Shown: positions 5,891 to 11,751, numbered from the stretch's first letter. The stretch: DNA of 11,925 nt from Candidatus Micrarchaeota archaeon CG_4_10_14_0_2_um_filter_60_11 (GCA_002792915.1 PFPF01000011.1:1-11925), one strand, 5' to 3'. Notes: generated from the sequence alone by a model not told the origin. Made by a program: numbers and translations.

Positions 5891-7056
5891 GGCAGTCCCC
5901 TCCTCTCGGCGGCCCACAGGACGATGACCGCGTTAAAGCACCAGGTGGCGATGAAGTCCACCGCGCCGCCCAGGAAGGCGACTTGCCCGATTTGCATGTA
6001 AGTCGGAATCTGGAGGTAGTACGCGATTATGGCCAGGACGCCGAACGAGGTCATGACCGCCGCGTTCATGGTCGCGCCCGTGAACATCGCGTCGTACGCG
6101 CGCTCCTTCGCAATGCCCTCGTTGCGCTTGAGCACGCGCACCGTTAATAGTGCATCAGTATCCAGCGAGAAGCCGATGAGCATCAAGAGCGCGGCAATCG
6201 AGGCGAGCGTCAGGGGTATCTGGAACACGCCCATCAGGCCCGCGGTTATTGAAATGTCCGCGATTGCGCCGAAGACCACCGCGGCGCTGGGCACGAACGA
6301 GCGGAAAATGAAGAACACGACTATGGTGGCAAGGATGAACGAGTACAACAGCACGTCGCGGACCTTCGAGAAGAACACCTGCGAGAGCGACGCGCCTATT
6401 TCCTTGAACGAGTAACTGTTGACCGTGACCGTGCCCGAAACCGCGGAAATCAGGTTCTGGCGGTAATCGCTCTTCGCCTGGTCGAAAGTGGTCCCGACTT
6501 CCGCAACCGCCGCGTGCGCCTCGGACGCGGCCAGCGGCGCGCCGCACTTTTCGGCCACGAACCGCGCATTGTCGAGCACTGCCGCCGTCAGGCCGGTGAC
6601 GTTTGCCTGCGCTTCCGCGCGCTCCGCCGCGGTCACGTTGTCCGAATTCTGGTAGTAACTGTTGGATATTTCCGCGCGCGTCAGGTTGGTTTCCAGGTCG
6701 TGCAGCTGCGCCAGCGCGACTTCCGCCTGCTGGAGCTCGTCGTTAACGGGTAATTCAACTTCAAACCCGCTGCCGAACGCGTTGTCGAACGCCCGCACTT
6801 CCACGTCCGCGTAACCGACGAGCGCGTCCTTCACTACGGGCGCGGACACCGGCTGGCTCGTGTAAACCGTGAGCAGCAGGCCGCCTTTCAGGTCGATTCC
6901 CTGCGGGATGTGCGGCACCCACAAAAAGACGGAAACCAGTATCAGCGCGATGGGCACGGCTATCAAATACTTGAAGTGTTTCCACGCGTAAGGATTCGGA
7001 ATCTTCAAACTCGCAATTACCCCTTTAGAACGGTAAGCAATTGCGCGGGAACGCAT
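5887..7056 (-). CDS. secF: Protein-export membrane protein SecF
   Basis: SecF, 389 residues from ATG 7056: TM1 about 29-47, the family motif GIDLKGG (53-59), an exported domain to about 232, then five membrane segments. The TM4 motif GFSLDTDALLTVRVLKR (295-311) is typical of archaeal SecF. The exported domain is unusually long: residues about 106-200 form a largely helical, Ala/Glu/Gln-rich insertion (for example ELQQAEVALAQLHDLETNLTRAE), where most SecF proteins are shorter overall (around 280-300 residues). The order secF-secD is usual in archaea. The start is uncertain: ATG 7056 overlaps the TATA-like ATTTAAAT (7056-7063), so transcripts starting near 7032 would not contain it. TTG 7008 (giving KIPNPYAWKHFKYL...) behind GGGG at 7020-7023 is a good alternative. 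Confidence 0.9.
   Translation of the reverse strand: MRSRAIAYRSKGVIASLKIPNPYAWKHFKYLIAVPIALILVSVFLWVPHIPQGIDLKGGLLLTVYTSQPVSAPVVKDALVGYADVEVRAFDNAFGSGFEVELPVNDELQQAEVALAQLHDLETNLTRAEISNSYYQNSDNVTAAERAEAQANVTGLTAAVLDNARFVAEKCGAPLAASEAHAAVAEVGTTFDQAKSDYRQNLISAVSGTVTVNSYSFKEIGASLSQVFFSKVRDVLLYSFILATIVVFFIFRSFVPSAAVVFGAIADISITAGLMGVFQIPLTLASIAALLMLIGFSLDTDALLTVRVLKRNEGIAKERAYDAMFTGATMNAAVMTSFGVLAIIAYYLQIPTYMQIGQVAFLGGAVDFIATWCFNAVIVLWAAERRGLP
5899..5903 (-). promoter_or_regulatory. Ribosome-binding site GGAGG of secD
   Basis: GGAGG on the - strand within the secF 3' end, 8 bases before TTG 5890. It decides the secD start and suggests translational coupling to secF. Confidence 0.65.
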
Positions 7057-7064
7057 TTAAATAA
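7055..7064. promoter_or_regulatory. Bidirectional TATA box for tRNA-Leu and secF
   Basis: ATTTAAAT with flanking TAA is a near-palindromic AT block. Its centre is about 29 bases before the tRNA-Leu 5' end (+) and about 27 before a likely secF transcript start (-), so one element may serve both divergent genes. Confidence 0.55.
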
Positions 7065-7159
7065 TGCGGTTTACCAAAAAACTGCGCTGCAGGGGTAGCA
7101 AAGCTCGGTCAAATGTGACAGGTTCAGGGCCTGTTCCCTTAGGGGTTCGAGGGTTCAAA

Positions 7160-7214
7160 CCCGAACTTTTCTTTCGCGAAAGAAAACTTCGACGAAAAGA
7201 AAGCTCGGTGAAAA
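7160..7214 (+). other. tRNA intron at position 59/60 with BHB motif
   Basis: Outer helix: T-stem GAGGG (7149-7153) with CCCTC (7216-7220). Central 4-bp helix: TTCA (7154-7157) with TGAA (7209-7212). Inner helix: CCGA (7161-7164) with TCGG (7205-7208). The 5' bulge is AAC (7158-7160) and the 3' bulge AAT (7213-7215), both exactly 3 nt on opposite strands. Splicing endonuclease cuts between bulge bases 2 and 3, which gives cuts after 7159 and after 7214 and restores a standard 7-base T-loop. The remaining intron contains a palindrome at 7163-7190. Confidence 0.9.
7163..7190. repeat. Imperfect 28-base palindrome in the tRNA intron
   Basis: GAAC-TTTTCTTTCG / CGAAAGAAAA-CTTC: ten perfect pairs about the centre 7176/7177, one C-C mismatch, then three more pairs. 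It shares the form GAAC(C/T)TTTCTT...AAGAAA(A/G)(C/G)TTC with the repeat at 4192-4219. Confidence 0.75.
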
Positions 7215-7229
7215 TCCCTCCCCCTGCAC

Positions 7230-7242
7230 TTTTTTCTTTTCG
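7230..7242 (+). terminator. T-tract terminator after tRNA-Leu
   Basis: Six T, one C, then four T begin two bases after A73; archaeal polymerase terminates at such tracts. Bases 7233-7242 are exactly complementary to 7193-7202 in the intron. Confidence 0.6.
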
Positions 7243-7272
7243 CCAGCGGGGAAGCGGGCAGGAAAAGGCGGT

Positions 7273-8244
7273 TTACCAGCCGAGCACGTACGCGAACATG
7301 AGCGGGCAGACGATGGTGGCGTCGGACTCGATGATGAATCGCGGCGTGTCCGCGTCGAGCTTGCCCCAGGTTATCTTCTCGTTCGGGTGCGCGCCCGAGT
7401 ACGAGCCGTAGCTGGTCGTGGAGTCGCTGATTTGGCAGAAGTAGCCCCAGTACGGCGCTTTTTCGCGCAGGTCCTGGATTATCAGCGGGACCACGCAAAT
7501 CGGGAAGTCGCCGGCAATCCCGCCGCCTATCTGGTAAAAGCCTATGCTCGCGTTCCCGGACGCCTGCTTGTACCACTTCACGAGGGACTCCATGTAGTGC
7601 GCGCCGCCCTTCACGGTGTTGAGGCTCTTGATGCGGCCCTTGAGGTGGTTTGCCACGAAAATGTTGCCGAGCGTGGAGTCCTCCCACCCGCCGACGAAAA
7701 TCGGCAGGTTCTTTTCCGCGGCGGCGAGCATCCAGCTGTCCGCAGGGTCTATCTCGTAATGCTCCTTTAGTTTTCCCGACAAAAGCAGTTCGTAAAGGAA
7801 CTCGTGCGGCAGGCGGCTCTCACCCTTCGCGTCCGCCGCCATCCACAGCTCGAGCACGGAGCGCTCGATGCGGCGCATCGCCTCCTCCTCGGGGATGCAG
7901 GTGTCCGTGACGCGGTTCAACTTCTTGTCGAACAGCTCCTTTTCCTCTTTTGGCGTCAGGAACCGGTAGTCGGGCAAGCGCACGTAGTGCTTGTGTGCAA
8001 CGAGGTTGAACACGTCCTCCTCGAGGTTGGCTCCCGTGCAGCTTATGGCGTGAACCTTGTCCTTGCGAATCATTTCGGCGAGGGACTTGCCGATTTCGGC
8101 CGTGCTCATCGCCCCGGCCATCGCGACGAACATCTTGCCGCCTTTGGATAAATGATGGGCATACGCTTCGGAAGCGTCTATCACCACGGCGGAATTGAAA
8201 TGCTTGTAATGCCGCTTCATGAATTCCGTTACCGGAGAAGACAA
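7273..8244 (-). CDS. Deoxyhypusine synthase family protein (DHS-like type)
   Basis: A 323-residue cytosolic NAD-dependent enzyme of the deoxyhypusine synthase family, which transfers the aminobutyl group of spermidine either to a lysine of aIF5A or, in some members, to a polyamine. The reactive lysine (human K329) is K295 in TWGK. Other landmarks: GAMSTAEIG (44-52), ISCTGANLEEDVFNLVAH (67-84), GGWEDSTLGN (185-194), QIGGGIAGDFPI (238-249) and SYGSYSGAHPNE (278-289). SCTGANLEED and GWEDSTLGN look like the bacterial-type DHS-like branch; eukaryotic DHS has TTAGGVEED and PALTDGSLGD at these places. Its substrate is therefore open. The start is TTG 8244 with GGTGA (8249-8253) 4 bases upstream and a TATA-like box at 8278-8284, so it is transcribed separately from the operon upstream. 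Confidence 0.85.
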   Translation of the reverse strand: MSSPVTEFMKRHYKHFNSAVVIDASEAYAHHLSKGGKMFVAMAGAMSTAEIGKSLAEMIRKDKVHAISCTGANLEEDVFNLVAHKHYVRLPDYRFLTPKEEKELFDKKLNRVTDTCIPEEEAMRRIERSVLELWMAADAKGESRLPHEFLYELLLSGKLKEHYEIDPADSWMLAAAEKNLPIFVGGWEDSTLGNIFVANHLKGRIKSLNTVKGGAHYMESLVKWYKQASGNASIGFYQIGGGIAGDFPICVVPLIIQDLREKAPYWGYFCQISDSTTSYGSYSGAHPNEKITWGKLDADTPRFIIESDATIVCPLMFAYVLGW

Positions 8245-8248
8245 CGCC

Positions 8249-8253
8249 TCACC
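8249..8253 (-). promoter_or_regulatory. Ribosome-binding site GGTGA (TTG start at 8244)
   Basis: GGTGA on the - strand, 4 bases before TTG, the same spacing as at tdh; it fixes the start of the DHS-like gene. Confidence 0.6.
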
Positions 8254-8255
8254 CC

Positions 8256-8284
8256 CGCGAAAAATTCGCGCTCGCCGTATTTAA
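8256..8284 (-). promoter_or_regulatory. Promoter of the DHS-like gene with inverted repeat
   Basis: TATA-like TTAAATA (complement of 8278-8284) predicts a start near 8254. Between box and start is a perfect inverted repeat, CGCGAA (8256-8261), AAA, TTCGCG (8265-8270), in the position where an archaeal repressor would block polymerase. Confidence 0.45.
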
Positions 8285-8359
8285 CATTAGCGTTCGCGCA
8301 CGAAAGCGAGCGACGCGGGCAGCTCACCGAAACCGAAGATGGTGCGCCGCCAGCGCGGC

Positions 8360-9292
8360 TTACGCCTGCGCGGCCGAGCCGATGACGCGCAAGCCGCGCG
8401 CGTTCAAGTCGCACAAGAGCATTTTTTCGGCGAGCACCACGGGCTTGTCGAATGAAATTCTGGCTTTGCCCGAGGCGCCCGGCTTTATTTCGGCGGCGCA
8501 GTAAACGCGGCAGGGCTCGAACTGTAACCCGGCGGACAGGTGGAGCGCGACGCCGTCCATAATCGTGGTCTTCGAGAATTTGGATAGCGTGACCGTGCAG
8601 TCGAAGTCTTTTGCAACTGTCGCGCTCTTTGCCAAGACGGCGCCGCGGCCTATCTCGTCGGAAGTCGCGTTCTTGAGGCAGAAGCCCACGCGGCTGCCCG
8701 CGGGAGCGCTCTTGACGTCCGCGTCGTTCATCTGGATGCTCTTGACTTCGATTTCCTTGCCCAGCGGGTAGGCGTTCAGCTTGTCGTGGATGTTCACGGT
8801 TCCGCGCTTCACGAAGCCCAGCGCAACCGTTCCGACTCCCTTGACTTCGAAGCAGTGGTCGATTGCGACGAGCGCGTCGCCTTGCGGCGAGGGGCTCTCC
8901 TTTTCGAGCGAGAATTTTTTGGCTTCGTCGAAATCCGGAAAAACCGGCGCGCCTTCCAGGCAGGTGCCTTTCGTGAACGCGGACAAGTCCATTTGCGAGA
9001 CGAAGGCCGCCTCTTTTTTGCCGAGCAGGTCGAGGGCGACTATGGTTTCGCCCAGCGCTTGCGAAGGCGCATCCGCCAGAATCAGGGAGAAGTCAGAGAG
9101 CTCGAGCGCCTGCAAGAGGGCGGAGAGCTTTTCGGGATAAGCGACCGGGTCGATTGCGGAGACGATTTTGCCCTGAAACACAGTGTGATAGAAGCCCAAG
9201 TCGTCAATCGAGCCTTTCTTGCCGAACTGCTGGGCTGCGGCCTGCCGCGCGGCGGCGTCCGCGCCGAGCATTGCGGCGTTAAGCGAAGGCAT
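8360..9292 (-). CDS. EF-Tu/SelB-like protein with degenerate GTPase domain
   Basis: A 310-residue protein built like a translation GTPase: a shortened N-terminal G-like domain (about 1-135), an EF-Tu domain 2 beta barrel (about 138-222; ALVAIDHCFEVKGVGTVALGFVKRGTV...) and a domain 3-like barrel (about 228-308). The first strand and P-loop read SLNAAMLGADAAARQ where EF-Tu/SelB has a GHVDHGKS-type sequence, so the nucleotide-binding Gly-Lys-Ser/Thr is replaced by Ala-Arg-Gln (15-17). The G4 NKxD is SQMD (99-102) and no clear DxxG is seen. GTP hydrolysis is unlikely. Similar degenerate EF-1A/SelB-like proteins are known in archaea, with function unsettled. ATG 9292 overlaps the flavodoxin gene by 14 bases; a later ATG (9271) would remove the first strand, so the longer form is preferred. 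Last gene of the aspS operon. Confidence 0.75.
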   Translation of the reverse strand: MPSLNAAMLGADAAARQAAAQQFGKKGSIDDLGFYHTVFQGKIVSAIDPVAYPEKLSALLQALELSDFSLILADAPSQALGETIVALDLLGKKEAAFVSQMDLSAFTKGTCLEGAPVFPDFDEAKKFSLEKESPSPQGDALVAIDHCFEVKGVGTVALGFVKRGTVNIHDKLNAYPLGKEIEVKSIQMNDADVKSAPAGSRVGFCLKNATSDEIGRGAVLAKSATVAKDFDCTVTLSKFSKTTIMDGVALHLSAGLQFEPCRVYCAAEIKPGASGKARISFDKPVVLAEKMLLCDLNARGLRVIGSAAQA

Positions 9293-9776
9293 TTTCGAGC
9301 ACCGGGGCGGCGAGCGCGGCGGCGGTTTTCGCGATTGCCTCGTCGATTTTTTCTCCGTTCTTTACCGCGATTTTCGCGCGCACCGCGTAGCCTTTGGCTT
9401 CCAGCAGCTTGGGCAGCTCGTCCAGCGCTGAGCCGTAGTTGCCGCCGTACGTGATGCATAGGACGCACGGCTTGCCGTTGCCTTGCGGAAGCGAGTGCAC
9501 GAACGCGCGAATCGGGGGCACGAAATTGGAAGCCCAGATTGGCGTGAGGAGCACGAGCGCGTCGAAAGCCGAGGCGTCCCGCTTGGCGGGCGACAGCGCG
9601 ATTATTTTCTTGTTGACCACGTCCGCGCGGCCGAACACGTAGGCGGTGACGCGGCCGTACGGCTTGAGCGGCTTGATTTCGTCGAGGACGGCGCCGCCGT
9701 CGAGGCGCGAGGCGATTGCCTCGGCAAGCGCGCGGGTTTGGCCGGTCAGGGAATAGTATGCAACGAGGGTCTTCAT
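9279..9776 (-). CDS. Flavodoxin-like FMN protein
   Basis: A 165-residue single-domain flavodoxin fold. The FMN phosphate loop SLTGQTR is at 9-15 directly after strand 1 (MKTLVAYYS). The segment TPIWASNFVPPIRAFVHSLP (78-97) is the usual flavodoxin-family loop near the flavin ring. ITYGGNYGSALDEL (108-121) is the third FMN-contact loop, followed by the last helix. It probably carries electrons or reduces quinones in the cytosol; the partner is not shown. The frame stays open upstream inside aspS (to 10097), but family homology begins exactly at ATG 9776, 5 bases after the aspS stop, so that start is used. The close spacing to aspS and the overlap with the EF-like gene place it in one operon, although no functional link to translation is evident. 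Confidence 0.85.
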   Translation of the reverse strand: MKTLVAYYSLTGQTRALAEAIASRLDGGAVLDEIKPLKPYGRVTAYVFGRADVVNKKIIALSPAKRDASAFDALVLLTPIWASNFVPPIRAFVHSLPQGNGKPCVLCITYGGNYGSALDELPKLLEAKGYAVRAKIAVKNGEKIDEAIAKTAAALAAPVLENAFA

Positions 9777-9781
9777 GGTTT

Positions 9782-11068
9782 TCACGGGTGCAGGCGGTGG
9801 CGGTCGCGCGGGAACAGCGACGCCTCGCGGATGTTGTGCAGGCCGCAGAGCTGCATTGTCAGGCGCTCCGAGCCGATGCTCCAGCCCGCGTGCGGGATTG
9901 CGCCGTAACGGAACGCGTCTATGTAGCTCTCGAAGTTGGCGGGCTTCAAGTCGTGCGCCTTCAGCTGCTTGACGAGCAAATCTGGGTGGTGGATGCGCTG
10001 GGCGCCGCTCGCGATTTCGAGGCCCTTGTAAACCAAGTCGTACGCCTTGCACACCGCCGGGTTCTCCTCGAGCGGCATGCTGTAGAACGCGCGGCATTGG
10101 GTGGGCCAGCGCGTTATGAAGAACAAGTCCGCCCCCAGCGCTTCGGGAATCTTGGACTCTGCTTCCTTGGTGAAGTCGCTACCCCACTCCATGGGCATGC
10201 CCGCGTTCGCGAGCGCGTCCACGGCTTGCGTGTAAGTGTAACGCGGTATCTCGTCGTACTCGCCGATTCCGGCGCCCAGCGTCTTGAGCTCGGCGGCCCA
10301 ATTGTTCTTTACGCTCGCGAGGATGTGCAGGAACACGGTTTCCAAATAGTCGAGCGCGTCGTTGTCGTCCGCGAAGCCAAGCTCCACGTCCATCTGGGTG
10401 ACTTCGTTCAGGTGCTGGAGCGTGTTGTGCTTTTCCGCGCGGAAAACGGGTACGGTCATGAACACCTTGTCCATGCCGCCGATTACGGCGAGCTGCTTGT
10501 ACAATTGCGGGCTCTGGGCGAGGAACGCGTCCTTTTCGAAGTACTTGACCTTGAACAGGTCCGCGCCGCCCTCCGTGCTCGAGCCGACGATGGAGGGCGT
10601 GTTGATTTCCTGGCAGCCAAGCTCAACGCACTTTTCGCGGAACGCGCGCTGCACTTCCGAACGGATTTTGAAGACCGCGCTGGTTTCGATGCGGCGCAAG
10701 TCCACGAAGCGGTTGTCAAGGCGCACGTCCAAGTCGGCCGGGACTTTTCCCGTCAGCTCGAACGGCACTTGTTTGAAGACCTCGCCCACGACTTGAATCG
10801 CGGTCGGGAACATTTCCAAGCCGAGGGAAGCGATGCCCGACTTCTTCACGATGCCCGTGGCGGTTATCGCCGTTTCTTTTACCAGCTTGGAGTAAACCGC
10901 GAGCACATCAGGGGGGCACGACGCGCCCTTCATGGTCAACTGCATGAGGCCCGTCTTGTCGCGCAGGATGAGGAATTTTATTTTGCCCACGTCGCGGAGC
11001 TCGTGCACCCACCCCGCCAGCGTGACCGTCTCCCCGTCCGTCGCGTCTTTCACGTAGTGCGTCCGCAT
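9782..11068 (-). CDS. aspS: Aspartyl-tRNA synthetase, archaeal type (possibly non-discriminating)
   Basis: A 428-residue class IIb synthetase that charges tRNA-Asp, and possibly tRNA-Asn, with aspartate. The N-terminal OB-fold anticodon-binding domain (about 1-100) includes GWVHELRDVGKIKFLILRD; the catalytic domain includes TEGGADLF (166-173), QSPQLYKQ (186-193), motif 2 FRAEKHNT (210-217) and motif 3 GWSIGSERL...FPRDRHRLHP (395-428). It lacks the bacterial insertion and ends at motif 3, as in archaea. H22 replaces the Trp (W26 of Thermococcus kodakarensis) linked to strict tRNA-Asp recognition, and S81 replaces K85. His at this place is typical of non-discriminating enzymes. Start ATG 11068 (MRTHYV matches the archaeal consensus); a TTG directly before it is less likely. 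The gene follows the channel gene by 15 bases. Confidence 0.93.
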   Translation of the reverse strand: MRTHYVKDATDGETVTLAGWVHELRDVGKIKFLILRDKTGLMQLTMKGASCPPDVLAVYSKLVKETAITATGIVKKSGIASLGLEMFPTAIQVVGEVFKQVPFELTGKVPADLDVRLDNRFVDLRRIETSAVFKIRSEVQRAFREKCVELGCQEINTPSIVGSSTEGGADLFKVKYFEKDAFLAQSPQLYKQLAVIGGMDKVFMTVPVFRAEKHNTLQHLNEVTQMDVELGFADDNDALDYLETVFLHILASVKNNWAAELKTLGAGIGEYDEIPRYTYTQAVDALANAGMPMEWGSDFTKEAESKIPEALGADLFFITRWPTQCRAFYSMPLEENPAVCKAYDLVYKGLEIASGAQRIHHPDLLVKQLKAHDLKPANFESYIDAFRYGAIPHAGWSIGSERLTMQLCGLHNIREASLFPRDRHRLHP

Positions 11069-11083
11069 CAAGGCATAATCAAC

Positions 11084-11437
11084 TCAAAAGCGGTCCCTGT
11101 GGCGCTTGTTCTTCAGCGCGCCCCTGCCGCGCCGGTTCAGGCCGCTTATGATGCGCGTCTCGAGGCGGTGCTCCACGTAGAGCTGGCCGACCCGCGAGAG
11201 CGTGTAAAGCGCGACGGCTATCCCGAGGAACGCGTAGAAAATCGTGAATATCTTGCCCAAGTCCGTCTTGGGCACGAAGTCGCCGAAGCCCACGGTGGTG
11301 AGGGTCATCGCCGAAAAATATGCGGAGTCCAGCCACCGCCAGCCCTCGAGGAAGTGATAGACGACCGTTCCGCCGACGACGATGAAAAAGAGCGACATCA
11401 CCGCCGCCAGTACCTTGCTGCGCGTCTCCAAATCCAA
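11084..11437 (-). CDS. Two-TM potassium channel (Ion_trans_2 type)
   Basis: A 117-residue minimal K+ channel subunit that would assemble as a tetramer in the membrane. TM1 is about 9-28, the pore helix about 34-47, the selectivity filter T48-V49-G50-F51-G52-D53, and TM2 about 61-82 with a possible gating hinge G72. The TVGFGD filter is that of potassium channels. There is no voltage sensor and no RCK/TrkA-N regulatory domain; instead a short, strongly basic tail (RRGRGALKNKRHRDRF) follows, so gating must come from the pore itself or another protein. The start is TTG 11437 with GGTGA (11444-11448) 6 bases upstream. First gene of a probable operon with aspS, the flavodoxin-like and EF-like genes. 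Confidence 0.88.
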   Translation of the reverse strand: MDLETRSKVLAAVMSLFFIVVGGTVVYHFLEGWRWLDSAYFSAMTLTTVGFGDFVPKTDLGKIFTIFYAFLGIAVALYTLSRVGQLYVEHRLETRIISGLNRRGRGALKNKRHRDRF

Positions 11438-11443
11438 AACGAT

Positions 11444-11448
11444 TCACC
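11444..11448 (-). promoter_or_regulatory. Ribosome-binding site GGTGA (TTG start at 11437)
   Basis: GGTGA on the - strand, 6 bases before TTG 11437. Confidence 0.55.
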
Positions 11449-11475
11449 TTTTTCGCGAACGGGCGCTCCGCGCGC

Positions 11476-11507
11476 TCTTTAACATTGATGCGCCGGACTT
11501 TTTTATA
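11476..11507 (-). promoter_or_regulatory. Candidate promoter(s) of the channel-aspS operon
   Basis: Two TATA-like boxes on the - strand: TTAAAG (complement of 11477-11482), about 30 bases before the ribosome-binding site, and CTATAAAA (complement of 11500-11507) further upstream. The first gives a short leader and resembles the box of the DHS-like gene; the second gives a leader of about 38 bases. Confidence 0.4.
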
Positions 11508-11616
11508 GTAAGCGGTTTGGGAAAAGAAAAAAAAATAATGCCGCGAAAATAAAAAAAATGCGCTGGCGCGGCGAAACGAGCAAAAATTTTGACGCGGCGC
11601 CGCGAAATAAAAAATA
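11508..11616 (-). terminator. T-rich region and palindrome after tRNA-Pro
   Basis: On the - strand the DNA after tRNA-Pro is rich in T-tracts (complements of 11605-11614, 11549-11559 and 11523-11536), with a perfect 12-base palindrome CGCGGCGCCGCG at 11593-11604 just after the first tract. This suits termination of the tRNA transcript, with backup sites. No gene is seen in this stretch. Confidence 0.5.
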
Positions 11617-11689
11617 TGGGGGATCTGAGATTCGAACTCAGGTCACCAACTCCCGAAGCTGGTAGGATACCAGGCTACCCCAATCCCCC
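11617..11689 (-). tRNA. tRNA-Pro(CGG)
   Basis: On the - strand: acceptor GGGGGAT (11689-11683) pairs with ATCCCCC (11624-11618) and A73 is 11617; CCA is not encoded. The D-arm has three pairs and GGTA. The anticodon stem CCAGC/GTTGG encloses TTCGGGA, giving anticodon CGG for codon CCG. T-arm CTGAG-TTCGAAT-CTCAG is standard. The variable loop is 4 nt, there is no intron, and length is 73 nt. A TATA-like TTAAATAT (complement of 11714-11721) is centred about 28 bases upstream. Confidence 0.93.
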
Positions 11690-11710
11690 GCACGGAAAAT
11701 TAGCTTAGCG

Positions 11711-11722
11711 AAAATATTTAAC
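11711..11722. promoter_or_regulatory. Bidirectional TATA box for tRNA-Pro and the gene at 11752
   Basis: AAAATATTTAAC is AT-rich on both strands. Its centre is about 28 bases before the tRNA-Pro 5' end (-) and about 35 before ATG 11752 (+), giving a short leader for the latter. It mirrors the arrangement at tRNA-Leu and secF. Confidence 0.5.
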
Positions 11723-11751
11723 CGTGCGTTTTTAATGAATTCGGGCAAACC

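Larger units (their letters stand above)
7089..7228 (+). tRNA. tRNA-Leu(CAG) with intron in the T-loop
   Basis: Acceptor stem GCAGGGG (7089-7095) pairs perfectly with CCCCTGC (7221-7227), A73 is 7228, and CCA is not encoded. The D-arm has 3 pairs and the GGT loop motif. Anticodon stem ACAGG/CCTGT (7118-7122, 7130-7134) encloses loop TTCAGGG with anticodon CAG at 7125-7127. The long type II variable arm (CCC-TTA-GGG) fits leucine. T-stem GAGGG (7149-7153) pairs with CCCTC (7216-7220), but the T-loop TTCAAA|T is interrupted by 55 bases (7160-7214) that form a BHB splice motif. With the intron removed the T-loop reads TTCAAAT, and the mature tRNA is 85 nt. Sequence and arm sizes otherwise follow archaeal tRNA-Leu closely. 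Upstream TATA at 7056-7063, downstream T-tract at 7230-7240. Confidence 0.93.

Noticed and set aside
7089..7159. A truncated tRNA-Leu pseudogene or integration remnant
   Set aside because: The missing T-arm half and acceptor strand are found at 7215-7228 with perfect pairing and an exact BHB motif between, so an intron explains everything.
8360..9292. A true SelB or EF-1A
   Set aside because: The P-loop and NKxD motifs are lost, and the length is well below EF-1A; there is no SelB C-terminal domain.
9777..10097. N-terminal extension of the flavodoxin-like protein
   Set aside because: The extension lies wholly in aspS coding sequence in another frame, with biased composition; flavodoxin homology begins exactly at ATG 9776.
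9716..11482. A 588-codon open frame on the + strand
   Set aside because: It lies antisense to aspS and the channel gene, which have clear family motifs. Long antisense open frames are expected in GC-rich coding DNA; its Arg/Val/Leu/His-rich composition is that of a mirror frame.
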